DNA of 64,000 nt from assembly GCA_040223615.1 (NCBI GenBank), contig JAVKFY010000054.1, positions 1-64,000 on the forward strand, written 5' to 3'. The position numbers and the translations under genes are program-made. Within the stretch, counting starts at the first letter, position 1. The number at the start of each line of letters is the position of its first letter. Of the stretch, positions 42,647 through 52,164 are shown in pieces. The DNA comes from JAVKFY01 sp040223615 (GTDB taxonomy: Bacteria; Pseudomonadota; Alphaproteobacteria; GCA-2731375). The notes under the pieces were generated by a model. It did not search any database, was not told the DNA's origin, and was given only the letters and a program-made list of their open reading frames with translations.

Positions 42647-43948
42647 TCAGTAGCGCTTGTACTTCTCGAAGATTGCCGTCCAGTCTGCGGCCAGGCCATC
42701 AAGCGCAGCTTTGGCCGTTCCCTCGCCACCGACGACATAGGGGTAGATCCGGTTGTTGATCTGAGTCAGCAGCTCGGCATATTCCGGCACCGCCCAGAAG
42801 TCCTTGACCATGAACATCGACTGGTAGAACGCCTCGTTGTACGGCGTGGCGTTACGGAACTCCGCCGACTCCAGGACCTTGGCGTGACAGGTATAGCCGC
42901 CCAGTTCGCCCCAGCGCTTCTGCACGTCCTCGCGGATGAACCACTCGAGGAACTTGAACGCTTCCTCCTGGTTCTTCGAGTAGGACACGATCGAGACGCC
43001 CTGCCCCCCAAGCGCGGCATGTTGCACGCCGCCGGGGCCCGCCGGATTGGCGAAGTAGCCGGTCACGGCATGATGCGGGTTGACCGCAGGGTTATTCAGG
43101 GCGGGGAAGAACGCGAAGTAGTTCATGCTCATCGCGACCAGCCCCTCGGTGATCGCCTGGTTGTTCTCCAGGAAGAACACCTTGCCCCAGTTCGGTGGTG
43201 TGAACTTGTACAGTTCGCGATACATCTCCAATGCTGCCACGGCTTCCGGCGAGTTCACGATGCCGTCGACCTTGAAGGTCTTGTAGTCGCCGAGGTCACC
43301 GCCGTAGCTGAACAGGGCGTTCTCGTAGCCCATGACCAGCGCGTCGTAGGAGTTGTCGGTGTAGATGGCGATGCCGTATCGGTTCTGGTCCGGACGATGG
43401 AAGAACTCGGCGATGTCGCGCATCTCCTTCCAGGTCTTCGGAACCGCCAGCTCGTAGCCGTACTTGGCCTTGAACGCCGCCTTCTCCTTCGGATCCTCGA
43501 ACCAGTCCTTGCGGTAGGCCCAGCCGGTGGCGTCGCCCTCGACCGGGATGGCCCAGAACTTGCCGTCATATTCGGCGTAGGCCTTGACCGTCGCCGGCGC
43601 CATGATGTCGGCGACGCCGTGCTTCTTGAAGAAATCGGTCAGGTCGACATAGTGGCCGCCGGTCGAGCCAGCCCCGAGCCACTGCGAGTCGCCGACAACC
43701 ATGTCATAGGCATCGCCACGGGCGTTGAACTCGGTGAACGCCTTGGTCTGGAAATCCGGCCACGGCGTGGTTTCGACCGTAACCACAACGCCGGTCTCGG
43801 CGGTGTACTCGTTGACCAGTTCCTGCAGGTAGTTCGCCGGATCCCATTCGGCCCAGAAGATCGTAAGCTCCTGCGCGCTTGCTGGTATGGCACCAGCGAG
43901 CGTCATGCCCGCCGCTGCCAGCATAGTGGTGACCTTCTTGTACTGCAT
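42647..43948 (-). CDS. Sugar-type ABC transporter substrate-binding protein
   Basis: 433 residues from the ATG with AGGGAGG upstream. Signal peptide 1-26 (MLAAAGMTLAGAIPASAQ region). Class I solute-binding fold: LTIFWAEWDPANYLQELVNEY, YDMVVGDSQWLG, PVEGDATGWAYRKDWF, and FLEWFIREDVQKRWGELGGY. The ligand is probably a sugar, polyol or similar compound; the two-ATPase operon hints at polyol. First gene of the operon, with a TetR gene 176 bases upstream. Confidence 0.9.
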   Translation of the reverse strand: MQYKKVTTMLAAAGMTLAGAIPASAQELTIFWAEWDPANYLQELVNEYTAETGVVVTVETTPWPDFQTKAFTEFNARGDAYDMVVGDSQWLGAGSTGGHYVDLTDFFKKHGVADIMAPATVKAYAEYDGKFWAIPVEGDATGWAYRKDWFEDPKEKAAFKAKYGYELAVPKTWKEMRDIAEFFHRPDQNRYGIAIYTDNSYDALVMGYENALFSYGGDLGDYKTFKVDGIVNSPEAVAALEMYRELYKFTPPNWGKVFFLENNQAITEGLVAMSMNYFAFFPALNNPAVNPHHAVTGYFANPAGPGGVQHAALGGQGVSIVSYSKNQEEAFKFLEWFIREDVQKRWGELGGYTCHAKVLESAEFRNATPYNEAFYQSMFMVKDFWAVPEYAELLTQINNRIYPYVVGGEGTAKAALDGLAADWTAIFEKYKRY

Positions 43949-44124
43949 TACATCCTCCCTGAGATGACGTTCACATTCCCGCCGGGGACGGACGCCGCCC
44001 TCCCGCGGCACCTGTTCGCACTAGGTGTTGGCCTCCAATCGTCCGATGCAGCCGCATTGCTCTCGGCTCCATCGTCAAATGCCTCTCCTTTCCTCCCTCC
44101 TGGCTACCAACCGCCAGCTCACCG

Positions 44125-44793
44125 TCAGCGGCGAGCGCGCTTGGCCTTCGTGCCGTTCGTGCGGCGGGCGTCGCGCAACAGGGCCGCCGCGGTTCGTATC
44201 ATCACCGCTTGCGCGGCCTCGTCCTCCAGGCCGCAGATGTCCTTGAGAATGACGAATGACTCGATGCCGAACACCAGCGACAGCCCGTGCACCAGGTCGG
44301 CATAGCGTTCCTTTGGCAACTCATCGCGCAATGGCGCCAACGCCTTGTTGAGCATGGCAACGCGATGACCGCGGCGCAGCGGCGTCTCGTCGCCGAGTGT
44401 GCCGGCCTGCTCGCGGCCCCAATGCTGCAAAGCGAGTTCGAGCGCGGCGCGGAACGTCGCCTCGAACTCGGCGATACGCGGCAAGGACGTTTCCAGCAGG
44501 CTATCCAGCCGCGCTGCAGAGTCGGCCTTGTTGGTCGACCATTTCAGGATTGGCCCGAGTGCCTCGTCGACGACTGCCTGCACGAGCGCAGCCTGGCTCG
44601 GGAAATAACGATAGGCGGTGGCTCGCGACACTTCGGCCGCCTCCGCCACATCGCTCACCGAGGGAGTCGCGCCACCTTGCATCAACTCAATCGCCGTCGC
44701 CAGCATCAGACGTCGTGTCCGCGCCCGTGGTCCGCGCTGAACCGTTTCTGGACTGTCATGTTGACTTGAGACGATCATCTCATTGCGATACAT
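44125..44793 (-). CDS. TetR-family regulator
   Basis: 222 residues if the start is the ATG with AGGA 5 bases upstream; five codons later is another ATG (44,778). Helix-turn-helix about 35-75: RRLMLATAIELMQGG, PSVSDVAEAAEVSRATAYRYFPSQAALVQAVV. The C-terminal ligand domain is unassigned. Lies between the sugar ABC operon (same strand) and the divergent UPF0261 operon and probably controls one or both. Confidence 0.9.
   Translation of the reverse strand: MYRNEMIVSSQHDSPETVQRGPRARTRRLMLATAIELMQGGATPSVSDVAEAAEVSRATAYRYFPSQAALVQAVVDEALGPILKWSTNKADSAARLDSLLETSLPRIAEFEATFRAALELALQHWGREQAGTLGDETPLRRGHRVAMLNKALAPLRDELPKERYADLVHGLSLVFGIESFVILKDICGLEDEAAQAVMIRTAAALLRDARRTNGTKAKRARR
44767..44782. promoter_or_regulatory. 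Palindrome at the start of the TetR gene
   Basis: TGAGACGATCATCTCA is a near-perfect 16-base palindrome (TGAGA and TCTCA arms) overlapping the second possible start codon. It could be an operator for the regulator itself; overlap with coding sequence makes this uncertain. Confidence 0.3.
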
Positions 44794-44888
44794 CCATCCT
44801 ACAACCAAGGCAACAGTTGGATTGCAGCAGCAGAAGCTGGAACGACGCAAGGCTCCGCACGATCTCGGAGCGCAGCATCGAGGGCCAC

Positions 44889-46082
44889 ATGGCATCGCTC
44901 TACCTGGTTGGTACGGCCGACACCAAGGCGGAGGAGTTGGCCTACATCGAACAGGAGCTCGTGTCGGCCGGGCACTCGGTCGTCCTGGTCGATGTCGGCA
45001 CCCGCGAGCCGGCCTGCCGCGTCACCGTTCCCGGAATTGATGTCGCGGCATACCATCCCGAGGGTGCGCCGGCCGTACGCGGCACCGAAGACCGCGGTAC
45101 CGCCGTTGCGGCCATGGGCAAGGCCTTCGCCGCATTTCTAGGCAGCCGCGACGATATCGCCGGGATCATTGGCATTGGTGGCGGTGGTGGCACGTCGATC
45201 ATCACCGCTGGGATGCGAACGCTGCCGATCGGGATACCAAAACTGATGGTTTCGACCCTGGCTAGCGGCGACGTCGCCCCGTATGTCGACGTCAGCGACA
45301 TCGTGATGATGAACGCGGTCACCGACTTGGCCGGTCTGAATGGAATCAGCCGCACGCTGTTGAAGCAGGCGGCGTTCGCGCTGGCTGGCATGGTCGATGC
45401 CGGCACCGCGCCATCGGCGGACAAACCGGGCATCGGCCTGACCATGTTCGGCGTGACCACGCCATGCGTGACCCAGGTCGTCGAGCGACTGCGGACGGAT
45501 TTCGACTGCCAGGTGTTCCATGCCACCGGCACCGGCGGTCGTACTATGGAGAAACTCGTCGACAGCGGTCTCCTGACCGGCGTCGTCGATGTCACCACAA
45601 CTGAGGTCTGCGACCATCTGCTTGGTGGTGTCCTGTCGGCCGGTGCCGACCGGCTCGGTGCTATCGCGCGGTCAGGCGTGCCCTACGTCGGATCGGTCGG
45701 CGCCGTCGACATGGTCAACTTCGGCGCCTTCGAGACGGTGCCGGCGCGCTTTGCCGAGCGCAACCTGTACCGCCACAATCCACAGGTCACGTTGATGCGC
45801 ACTACGGCGCCGGAGTGCGCACAGATCGGCCGCTGGATCGCCGAGAAGCTCAACCGGTGCAACGGACCGGTGCGGCTGCTGATCCCGGAAAAAGGTGTCT
45901 CGGCGCTGGATGCGCCGGGCCAGCCGTACCACGATCCGCATGCGAACGCCGCGCTGTTCGAAGCGCTTGAGGACACGTTGAGCGTGACCGACAACCGGCG
46001 CATCCAACGCCTGCCTTTCCACATCAACGATGCCGAATTCGCCGGCGCCCTGGCCGACGAGTTCCGGGCACTCATCGCGTGA
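44889..46082 (+). CDS. Tm-1-like / UPF0261 protein
   Basis: 397 residues starting MASLYLVGTADTKAEELAYI. Signatures: GTADTK at the N-terminus, the glycine-rich GIGGGGGTSIITAGMR (about 97-112), FGVTTPCV, and FHATGTGGRTMEKLV. The family is named after the tomato Tm-1 N-terminal domain, which binds ATP; the bacterial function is not established. It is translated in line with a TIM-barrel protein, with which it is commonly paired or fused. Confidence 0.9.
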   Translation: MASLYLVGTADTKAEELAYIEQELVSAGHSVVLVDVGTREPACRVTVPGIDVAAYHPEGAPAVRGTEDRGTAVAAMGKAFAAFLGSRDDIAGIIGIGGGGGTSIITAGMRTLPIGIPKLMVSTLASGDVAPYVDVSDIVMMNAVTDLAGLNGISRTLLKQAAFALAGMVDAGTAPSADKPGIGLTMFGVTTPCVTQVVERLRTDFDCQVFHATGTGGRTMEKLVDSGLLTGVVDVTTTEVCDHLLGGVLSAGADRLGAIARSGVPYVGSVGAVDMVNFGAFETVPARFAERNLYRHNPQVTLMRTTAPECAQIGRWIAEKLNRCNGPVRLLIPEKGVSALDAPGQPYHDPHANAALFEALEDTLSVTDNRRIQRLPFHINDAEFAGALADEFRALIA

Positions 46083-46098
46083 CCACGAGGAGGCCCGA

Positions 46099-46929
46099 AT
46101 GGCCCTGATTCCCCGACGCGAGATCATGGAGCGATTTCACGACATGGTGCGTCGGCGCATACCGATCGTCGGCGGTGGCGCCGGCACCGGCCTTTCCGCC
46201 AAGTGCGAGGAAGCCGGCGGTATCGACTTGATCATCATCTACAACTCCGGTCGTTACCGCATGGCCGGACGCGGCTCGGCGGCCGGCCTGCTCGCCTATG
46301 GCAACGCCAACGAAATCGTCAAGGACATGGCCCGCGAAGTCCTGCCCGTCGTCAAGTCGACGCCCGTGCTGGCTGGCGTCAACGGCACCGATCCATTTGT
46401 GCTGATGCCCCAATTTCTCGCCGAGTTGAAGGCAATGGGGTTCTCGGGCGTACAGAATTTCCCGACCATCGGGCTGTTCGACGGTGTGATGCGGATCAGC
46501 TTCGAGGAAACCGGGATGGGCTACGGCCTCGAGGTCGACATGATCCGGCAGGCGCACGAGCAGGATCTGTTGACCACGCCCTATGTGTTCAATCCCGACG
46601 AAGCCGTGGCGATGACCGAGGCCGGTGCCGACGTGATCGTCGCCCACTGCGGCGTCACCGTCGGCGGCTCGGTCGGGGCGTCATCGGCAAAGAGTCTGGA
46701 CCAGTGCGTTGCCGAAATCGACGCCGTCGCGACGGCGGCGTTGAGGGTGCGCGACGACATCATCGTGCTGTGCCACGGCGGGCCGATCGCGCATCCAGCG
46801 GATGCCGAATATGTGCTGCAAAACTGCGCCGTCTGCCACGGTTTCTACGGCGCCAGCAGCATGGAGCGTCTGCCGGTCGAAACCGCCCTCGTTGAACAAA
46901 CCCGCAACTTCAAGAAAATGGCCTTCTAG
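46099..46929 (+). CDS. Phosphoenolpyruvate hydrolase-like TIM-barrel protein
   Basis: 276 residues; ATG follows GAGGAGG. Residues show the PEP-mutase-superfamily-like TIM barrel: IVGGGAGTGLSAKCEEAGGIDLII, VLAGVNGTDPF, GFSGVQNFPTIGLFDG, and EAGADVIVAHCGVTVGGSVG. It belongs to the domain that follows Tm-1-like domains in fused family members. The exact reaction is unknown. In operon with the UPF0261 gene (16 bases) and the SRPBCC gene (17 bases). Confidence 0.87.
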   Translation: MALIPRREIMERFHDMVRRRIPIVGGGAGTGLSAKCEEAGGIDLIIIYNSGRYRMAGRGSAAGLLAYGNANEIVKDMAREVLPVVKSTPVLAGVNGTDPFVLMPQFLAELKAMGFSGVQNFPTIGLFDGVMRISFEETGMGYGLEVDMIRQAHEQDLLTTPYVFNPDEAVAMTEAGADVIVAHCGVTVGGSVGASSAKSLDQCVAEIDAVATAALRVRDDIIVLCHGGPIAHPADAEYVLQNCAVCHGFYGASSMERLPVETALVEQTRNFKKMAF

Positions 46930-46946
46930 GCCTCAGGGAGAGAGCC

Positions 46947-47390
46947 ATGGCAAAGATCTTTGTGAGCGACGTCATCAACCTGCCGGTGGACAAGGTCTGG
47001 GCGACCGCACGTGACTTCAATGGTCACCATGCCTGGCACCCGCGCATTGCCGAGAGCCACATTGAAGACGGCAAGCCTAGCGATCAGGTCGGCTGCGTCC
47101 GCAACTTCAAGCTCACTGACGGTAGCCAGTTGCGCGAGACGCTACTGTCGCTCAGCGACCGCGACCGGACGGTTGTCTACGACATCATCGTCTCGCCGAT
47201 GCCGATCGAGAACTACATCGCCACCTTGCGGTGCACCCCGATCACCGAGGGCAACCGAACTTTCGTGGAGTGGCAGGCGGAGTTCGACGTCGGCCCGCAG
47301 GACGAAGCCGAAATCCGCCAGGTGGTCGGCCGCGACACGTTCGCCGCCGGTATTCGCGCATTGGCCGAGAAGCTGGGCGAACCCGCATAA
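46947..47390 (+). CDS. SRPBCC-family protein
   Basis: 147 residues, START/Bet v1-like fold: KIFVSDVINLPVDKVWATARDFNGHHAWHP at the N-terminus, RETLLSLSDRDRTVVYDIIVSP in the middle, and a long C-terminal helix. Binds small hydrophobic ligands in characterised relatives. Third gene of the UPF0261 operon and convergent with the amidohydrolase gene. Confidence 0.88.
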   Translation: MAKIFVSDVINLPVDKVWATARDFNGHHAWHPRIAESHIEDGKPSDQVGCVRNFKLTDGSQLRETLLSLSDRDRTVVYDIIVSPMPIENYIATLRCTPITEGNRTFVEWQAEFDVGPQDEAEIRQVVGRDTFAAGIRALAEKLGEPA

Positions 47391-47426
47391 GGTTCACCCC
47401 GCCGCCCAGGGCAATAGGCCGACCAG

Positions 47427-48704
47427 CTACTCCGCCGCGACCTGGGCTGCCTGCAGGGTGTCGGCCGGATCCTTGTGGAAGCGCCCGTCCTGCATCACCG
47501 CCAGCAGGTTGTCGGCATCCTGCAGAATCGATACGTCGGTCAGCGGATTGCCCTGCACCAGCAGCATGTCCGCCAGATAGCCTTCCTTCACCTGGCCGAG
47601 CTCGTTGCCCATCATCATGATCTCGCCGCCGAGTTTCGTCGCGGCGACGATTGCCTCCATCGGTGTGAAGCCGAGCAGCTTGACGAAATGTTCAAGATCG
47701 CGGGCGTTGTTGCCGATCGGGTTCCAGGCGAAGCCGTAGTCGCCGCCCGGAAGAATTCGTACACCGCGCTTCTTCAGGTCCTTCATGTTCTCGACTGCGA
47801 CTTCCAGTTCGCGGCGCAGGCCGAGATCAGTGGCGACTTCCTCGGTGATGCCCCAGTCACTGGCCTCGAACAGCGTCGAGTAGGTGATGCCCAACGTCGG
47901 CGACACGAAGATACGGTCCTTCGCCGCCTCCAGCATGTCACGGGCCTCTTCGTCGCACAGCGTCGCATGATAGATGATCTCACAGCCGTGCTTCAGGCTC
48001 AGTTTGACCGACTCCGCGCTGCGCGCATGGGTCGCGATGCGCTTGCCGCGCGACTTGCCCACCTCGCACACGGCGGCGATCTCGGCCTCGTTCATCACCG
48101 TCTGATGAGCGCGGGCCACGGGTACAAATTCATCGCCCGACGGGTTGATCTTCAGCGTGTCGACGCCCTCGCGCACCATCTGGCGGCTGACTTTGCGAAA
48201 CTCCTCCGGGCCATCGCAGACGATGGCGAAGGTGTCGCGCTTCATGTGCCACATGTTGACGTCGCCAAGGCCGCCAGAGACGGTCATTTCTGGCGTGGCC
48301 GCGAGCATGCGCGGCCCGGGGATATCGCCGGCATTGATGGCGTTACGGATCACAACATCCATCCGCGGCTTAGCTGCGGCCGCGCTGCAGCCGGCCGTAA
48401 AACCTTGGTCGAGGAACTTGCGGGCATTCTGCATGGTCCGCAGCGTGTGCTCCTCCGCCGGCACGTCGCCCAGGGCCTCCAGGCTGTCGGTGTCGAGGAA
48501 GCTGCAATGCATGTGCGATTCGACGAGCCCCGGCATCAACGTGTGGCCGCCACCGTCGATCACCCGGGCGCCCTCGCGCGCCACCTTTTTTCCGTCCTTG
48601 GCAATCTGCTTGATGCGGTTTGCGTCGACGAGAACCTCGCCGGGATACGGCGCGTCGCCACTGCCGTCTAGAATCTGTACGTTCGTGAAGGCGATACTGC
48701 TCAT
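47427..48704 (-). CDS. Amidohydrolase-family protein
   Basis: 425 residues from MSSIAFTNVQILDG; the ATG follows GGAGAGG. Metal-dependent hydrolase fold: first-strand HxH in GLVESHMHCSF, a metal Lys candidate in DTLKINPSGDE, His in IATHARSAES and IIYHATLCDE, Asp in ILPGGDYGFAWN. It resembles imidazolonepropionase/prolidase-like members, which cleave C-N bonds. Substrate unknown. DUF1636 is encoded 77 bases upstream on the same strand. Confidence 0.88.
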   Translation of the reverse strand: MSSIAFTNVQILDGSGDAPYPGEVLVDANRIKQIAKDGKKVAREGARVIDGGGHTLMPGLVESHMHCSFLDTDSLEALGDVPAEEHTLRTMQNARKFLDQGFTAGCSAAAAKPRMDVVIRNAINAGDIPGPRMLAATPEMTVSGGLGDVNMWHMKRDTFAIVCDGPEEFRKVSRQMVREGVDTLKINPSGDEFVPVARAHQTVMNEAEIAAVCEVGKSRGKRIATHARSAESVKLSLKHGCEIIYHATLCDEEARDMLEAAKDRIFVSPTLGITYSTLFEASDWGITEEVATDLGLRRELEVAVENMKDLKKRGVRILPGGDYGFAWNPIGNNARDLEHFVKLLGFTPMEAIVAATKLGGEIMMMGNELGQVKEGYLADMLLVQGNPLTDVSILQDADNLLAVMQDGRFHKDPADTLQAAQVAAE

Positions 48705-48781
48705 GACGGGCCTCTCCATTCCGTTGCCGGGTTGTACCCCCGGCGTGTAGACGACCATGCTATGCTTGGCGTGACATTGCT

Positions 48782-49144
48782 TCAATCGTCGATCTTCGCG
48801 GGCGAAAGCGCACTCAGCCGGCCGCGCAACGAGTCCGGCAGCATTGCTGCATCGAACTCGTCGGCCGCCATCACGCCAATCCGTGCGGCGGCGACGAACA
48901 AGTCGTCAAGATGTTCCGGCGTCAGGCGCGAGAAGCGCAACCTGGGCTTGCCATCGTCCTCGACAACGGCGTTGCAGGGATTCTTGCAGCCGGCCAGGCA
49001 GTTCACGGCGCGGACGACTGGGTCGGTCTGCGCCGCGGCGCGTCGTTTGGCCAGTGCCGCCAGCTCGGCGCCCAGTGTTGGCGCTGCGGAAAGCCCGCGC
49101 GGCTCGTATCTCGGACAGGTGCGGCAGATCAGGAGACGTACCAT
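48782..49144 (-). CDS. DUF1636 metal-binding protein
   Basis: 120 residues. Cysteines in CRTCPRYEPRG and CLAGCKNPCNAVVE, as in small thioredoxin-like metal or iron-sulfur proteins of DUF1636. Members are often found beside cobalamin or siroheme genes, but none lie here. The last bases run toward the amidohydrolase gene. Confidence 0.85.
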   Translation of the reverse strand: MVRLLICRTCPRYEPRGLSAAPTLGAELAALAKRRAAAQTDPVVRAVNCLAGCKNPCNAVVEDDGKPRLRFSRLTPEHLDDLFVAAARIGVMAADEFDAAMLPDSLRGRLSALSPAKIDD

Positions 49145-49403
49145 GCAGCCTCGCGGCTTGATGCGAACAGCGCTTCTTGAACCAGGCGCTCAGGGTCATC
49201 CCTGGCCCGTGGACAGCCAAGCATGACTAATCGTCAGGAGGCTACACCAGCGTCAGACGCCCTCGCGACGGCACCGCGTGCCCATCGGTATCCGTTCGCC
49301 TGATTCCCGCTCGGACGTCCCGGTGCCGCAACGGCTGCACGCGGCATCGCCTTCGATGGAGAGCGGCGACAGAACCTACTCGTCTCAAAGAAGGCGGCCA
49401 TCT

Positions 49404-50750
49404 TCAAAGAAGATTCTTGGCATCTGACGAGAAAGTCGGAAACGCGAACATCGTACTCTTGAGCGCTTCAGCGGTGATGCCATGTTTCATCGCCAGGGCG
49501 AAGATGTGGATGAGCTCTTCGCTCCGGTGGCCAACGATGTGAGCTCCGACGATCCGGTCATTGGCCCGATCCACCAGGACCTTGGACCACGCGACGGTTT
49601 CGGCGTAGCTCCTGCCGGAGAACCATCCGGTCATGTCGTTGGTGGTCACGTTCACGTCGAGCCCGCTCTCGCAGGCCTCGTCTTCGGTGAGGCCGACGCT
49701 CGCGAGGGCCGGCACCGCGTAGACGCAGCTCGGTATCGCGGTGTAGTTGGGCTTGTTGATCGCGCCATCGACGATGTTCCCGCCGACGATGCGGCCTTCG
49801 TAGGTGGCGAGTGGCGACAGTTGGGCCGGACCGACGAGCGCGTCGCCACAGACCCAGACCCTCGGGTTGGACGTGGAGCGCAGGAACTCATCGACCTCGA
49901 CCCGTATGCCGTCGTGAGCGACGTTTCCGGCCGAGAGGTCGAGCTGGTCGACATTGGCGATACGACCGGTGCCGTTGACAATCCTGTCGGCTTCAAGGCT
50001 CAGCGCCCGACCATCGTGAACGAAATCGATCCTGAGCTTCTCGCCAACGCGCTCGATCGCAGAGACCTGAACGCCGGTTCGGACGATCACGCCGATCCGC
50101 TCGGTCTCGCCGTGCAGTGCGTCGACGGCGTCGACATCCATGCGTGGCAGCAGGCGTGGCAGCGCCTCGAGGATCGTCACCTTCGCACCGGCGCGTGCAT
50201 AGACATGGGCGAATTCGAGTGCGATCACGCCACCGCCGATGAACACCACTTCGGCGGGCAACGTCCGCTCGGACAGCACCTCGTCCGACGTGATCAGATG
50301 CTCGGCACCGGGTATCGCCAGCGGTCGCGGCTTGGAACCGGTGGCAACGACGATGTTGTCGCCTTCGATCGTCCGCCCGTTGACCTCGATCGCATCGGGC
50401 GCAACGAACCTGGCCGCGCCCTTGAACGTCGCGCCGCGCTTGCTGGCGGCCCTTTCCATGGCATCGGGAATGGCGCTAATCATGTCGTTCTTGCGGTCGA
50501 TCAGGGCCGACCAGTCGAGATGGGGCTTAGCCACTTTGATACCGTGAGCGCTGGCACGCTCAATTTCGTGCAGTGCGTGCGCCGCCGCGACCAGCACCTT
50601 CTTCGGCGTGCAGCCCCGGTTCGGACATGTGCCGCCGAAATCGCGCTCTTCGACGAAGGCGATCGACTTGCATGCCTCGCTGGCCACGGCTGAGGCGCCA
50701 AAGCCCGCATTGCCACCGCCCAGAATGATTACATCGAACCTGTCAGTCAT
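49404..50750 (-). CDS. FAD-dependent pyridine nucleotide-disulfide oxidoreductase
   Basis: 448 residues from MTDRFDVIILGGGNAG. FAD motif GGGNAGFGASAVA, active disulfide CPNRGCTPKKV (CxxxxC), NAD(P) motif FIGGGVIALEFAHVYARAG, and FAD-binding VWVCGDALVGPAQLSPLA. In glutathione reductase and lipoamide dehydrogenase, a His-Pro-Thr-x-x-Glu near the C-terminus acts as acid/base; here it reads FAFPTFSSD, so that His is absent. Probably a MerA-like or other relative with different chemistry. Not in an obvious operon. Confidence 0.9.
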   Translation of the reverse strand: MTDRFDVIILGGGNAGFGASAVASEACKSIAFVEERDFGGTCPNRGCTPKKVLVAAAHALHEIERASAHGIKVAKPHLDWSALIDRKNDMISAIPDAMERAASKRGATFKGAARFVAPDAIEVNGRTIEGDNIVVATGSKPRPLAIPGAEHLITSDEVLSERTLPAEVVFIGGGVIALEFAHVYARAGAKVTILEALPRLLPRMDVDAVDALHGETERIGVIVRTGVQVSAIERVGEKLRIDFVHDGRALSLEADRIVNGTGRIANVDQLDLSAGNVAHDGIRVEVDEFLRSTSNPRVWVCGDALVGPAQLSPLATYEGRIVGGNIVDGAINKPNYTAIPSCVYAVPALASVGLTEDEACESGLDVNVTTNDMTGWFSGRSYAETVAWSKVLVDRANDRIVGAHIVGHRSEELIHIFALAMKHGITAEALKSTMFAFPTFSSDAKNLL

Positions 50751-50923
50751 TGCGTTGTCCTTCTCAGCTGCCTCGGCGGCACCTACCAACGATCCTCGAT
50801 TCCCCGCGGTGTCACCGGGTGCAGAGAAGCTGGCGGCGACTCCGGTCGTTGATGCTCGCGATACTGCGCCGCATGGCTCGCCGATGTTCCGGCTGCAAGC
50901 CTGTCGCGCGGGAGACGCCCTGA

Positions 50924-51226
50924 TCAGGCCGGATCCCCGGACGGCAATGGTGTGCCGTGCCAGTTGTCGCCTACTGCGAAAACGCAGCTGCGCCCACTTG
51001 GATCCGAGATCAGTACAGTCCAGGAGCCGGAGTTGGAGACGAACAGTTCGAACATCGCATCGCCGCCCGGCGTTAGACCTCGCCCAACGGCCTGCTCCTC
51101 GAACTTATTCTCGAGTTGCTGCGCGATCTCCGCAGTCGGCGCGCAAACACGTTGTGCGTGTGCGGCCTGTGTCGAGAGAGGCACCATTGTGGCCGCGATT
51201 ACAGTCGTCAAGGTGAGTGATTTCAT
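50924..51226 (-). CDS. Small secreted protein
   Basis: 100 residues: signal peptide 1-24 (ending THAAHAQ), then a compact domain with two Cys (VCAPTAEI, GRSCVFAVG) that could form a disulfide. Pattern FVSNSGSWTVLISDPSGRSC resembles small exported alphaproteobacterial proteins of unknown role. Upstream of the isochorismatase-like gene. Confidence 0.75.
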   Translation of the reverse strand: MKSLTLTTVIAATMVPLSTQAAHAQRVCAPTAEIAQQLENKFEEQAVGRGLTPGGDAMFELFVSNSGSWTVLISDPSGRSCVFAVGDNWHGTPLPSGDPA

Positions 51227-51321
51227 CGTTCATTCCCCAGCAAGAGAGGGTCGGATCAGAGACATCCGCTCGGGAACGTCGTCGGAGGGCAGGGCCGCCG
51301 CCGGCGGCTCCTGCCGGCCGA

Positions 51322-52164
51322 TCAGACGGTGAGCGCCCGAATGCGCTTCTCCGCATCGTCGGCGCTCCAAACCGCGTTTGCGATCATGCGGAAGTTGATC
51401 AGGGCCGCGAGGTACCCGTCGCCTTCGGGCACCTTCGCGCCGGCCGTCGCATCGCGAACCACCGCGACTTCGAAGCCCTGCTCGAGGAACTCGCGCATAT
51501 GGCTTTCGACGCACAGGTTGGCGGACATGCCGGCAAGGATGACCTGGTCCACCTTGAGCTTCCGCAGCTGCAGGCCAGCGTCGTTCTGTTCCGGGCCGTA
51601 GACCTTGTGCGGCGAGGCGATGATCGTCTTGCCGTCGAAGATGTGGGCCTTGTATTCGGGCATGAAGTCCGCACCCGAGCCTTCGAGGTCGGTCGTGTCG
51701 AGCGGGCCCGGACGATCGAACATGCCGATGCCGTGCATGACTTTCTCGAGAGCGCCCTCGAATACCCAGCGGTGGTCGTGGGGGTAGTAGTAGTGTGGCG
51801 AGATAACGACCGGCATGTTGACGGCCTTGGCGGCGCGAAACAGCCGACTGATATTCGCTACCACGTTGTGCTCCGTGACGCTCTCGCCGACCACATCCCA
51901 GGTCACGCCCTTCGGACTCAGGAAGTCGATCTGCGGATCGACCACGAGGAGCGCAGCGCGACCCTTCACCAGTTCCATGGTCGATGGCGGCAACGCCGGA
52001 TTTGCCGGATCGGCGTAGGCATCGTTGCGCTTCGCATTGGCGTTCGAGGCGACCGTGGCGGCGGTGACGCCCGCGACCGTCGCCGCACCGGTCGTCAGGA
52101 AGGTACGACGGTCGAGTGCATCGACCCGGTCATCGTCCCGACTGTCATGGTTGCGGTTGTTCAT
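51322..52164 (-). CDS. Tat-exported cysteine hydrolase, isochorismatase fold
   Basis: 280 residues from MNNRNHDSRDDD. Twin-arginine signal DRRTFLTTGAATVAG (about 18-32), cleaved near NANA. Catalytic triad of the family: Asp in LLVVDPQIDF, Lys in SPHKVYG, Cys in MSANLCVESHMREF. Such enzymes hydrolyse amides, e.g. nicotinamidases and N-carbamoyl compounds. Substrate unknown; secretion across the membrane is unusual for the family. Confidence 0.87.
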   Translation of the reverse strand: MNNRNHDSRDDDRVDALDRRTFLTTGAATVAGVTAATVASNANAKRNDAYADPANPALPPSTMELVKGRAALLVVDPQIDFLSPKGVTWDVVGESVTEHNVVANISRLFRAAKAVNMPVVISPHYYYPHDHRWVFEGALEKVMHGIGMFDRPGPLDTTDLEGSGADFMPEYKAHIFDGKTIIASPHKVYGPEQNDAGLQLRKLKVDQVILAGMSANLCVESHMREFLEQGFEVAVVRDATAGAKVPEGDGYLAALINFRMIANAVWSADDAEKRIRALTV

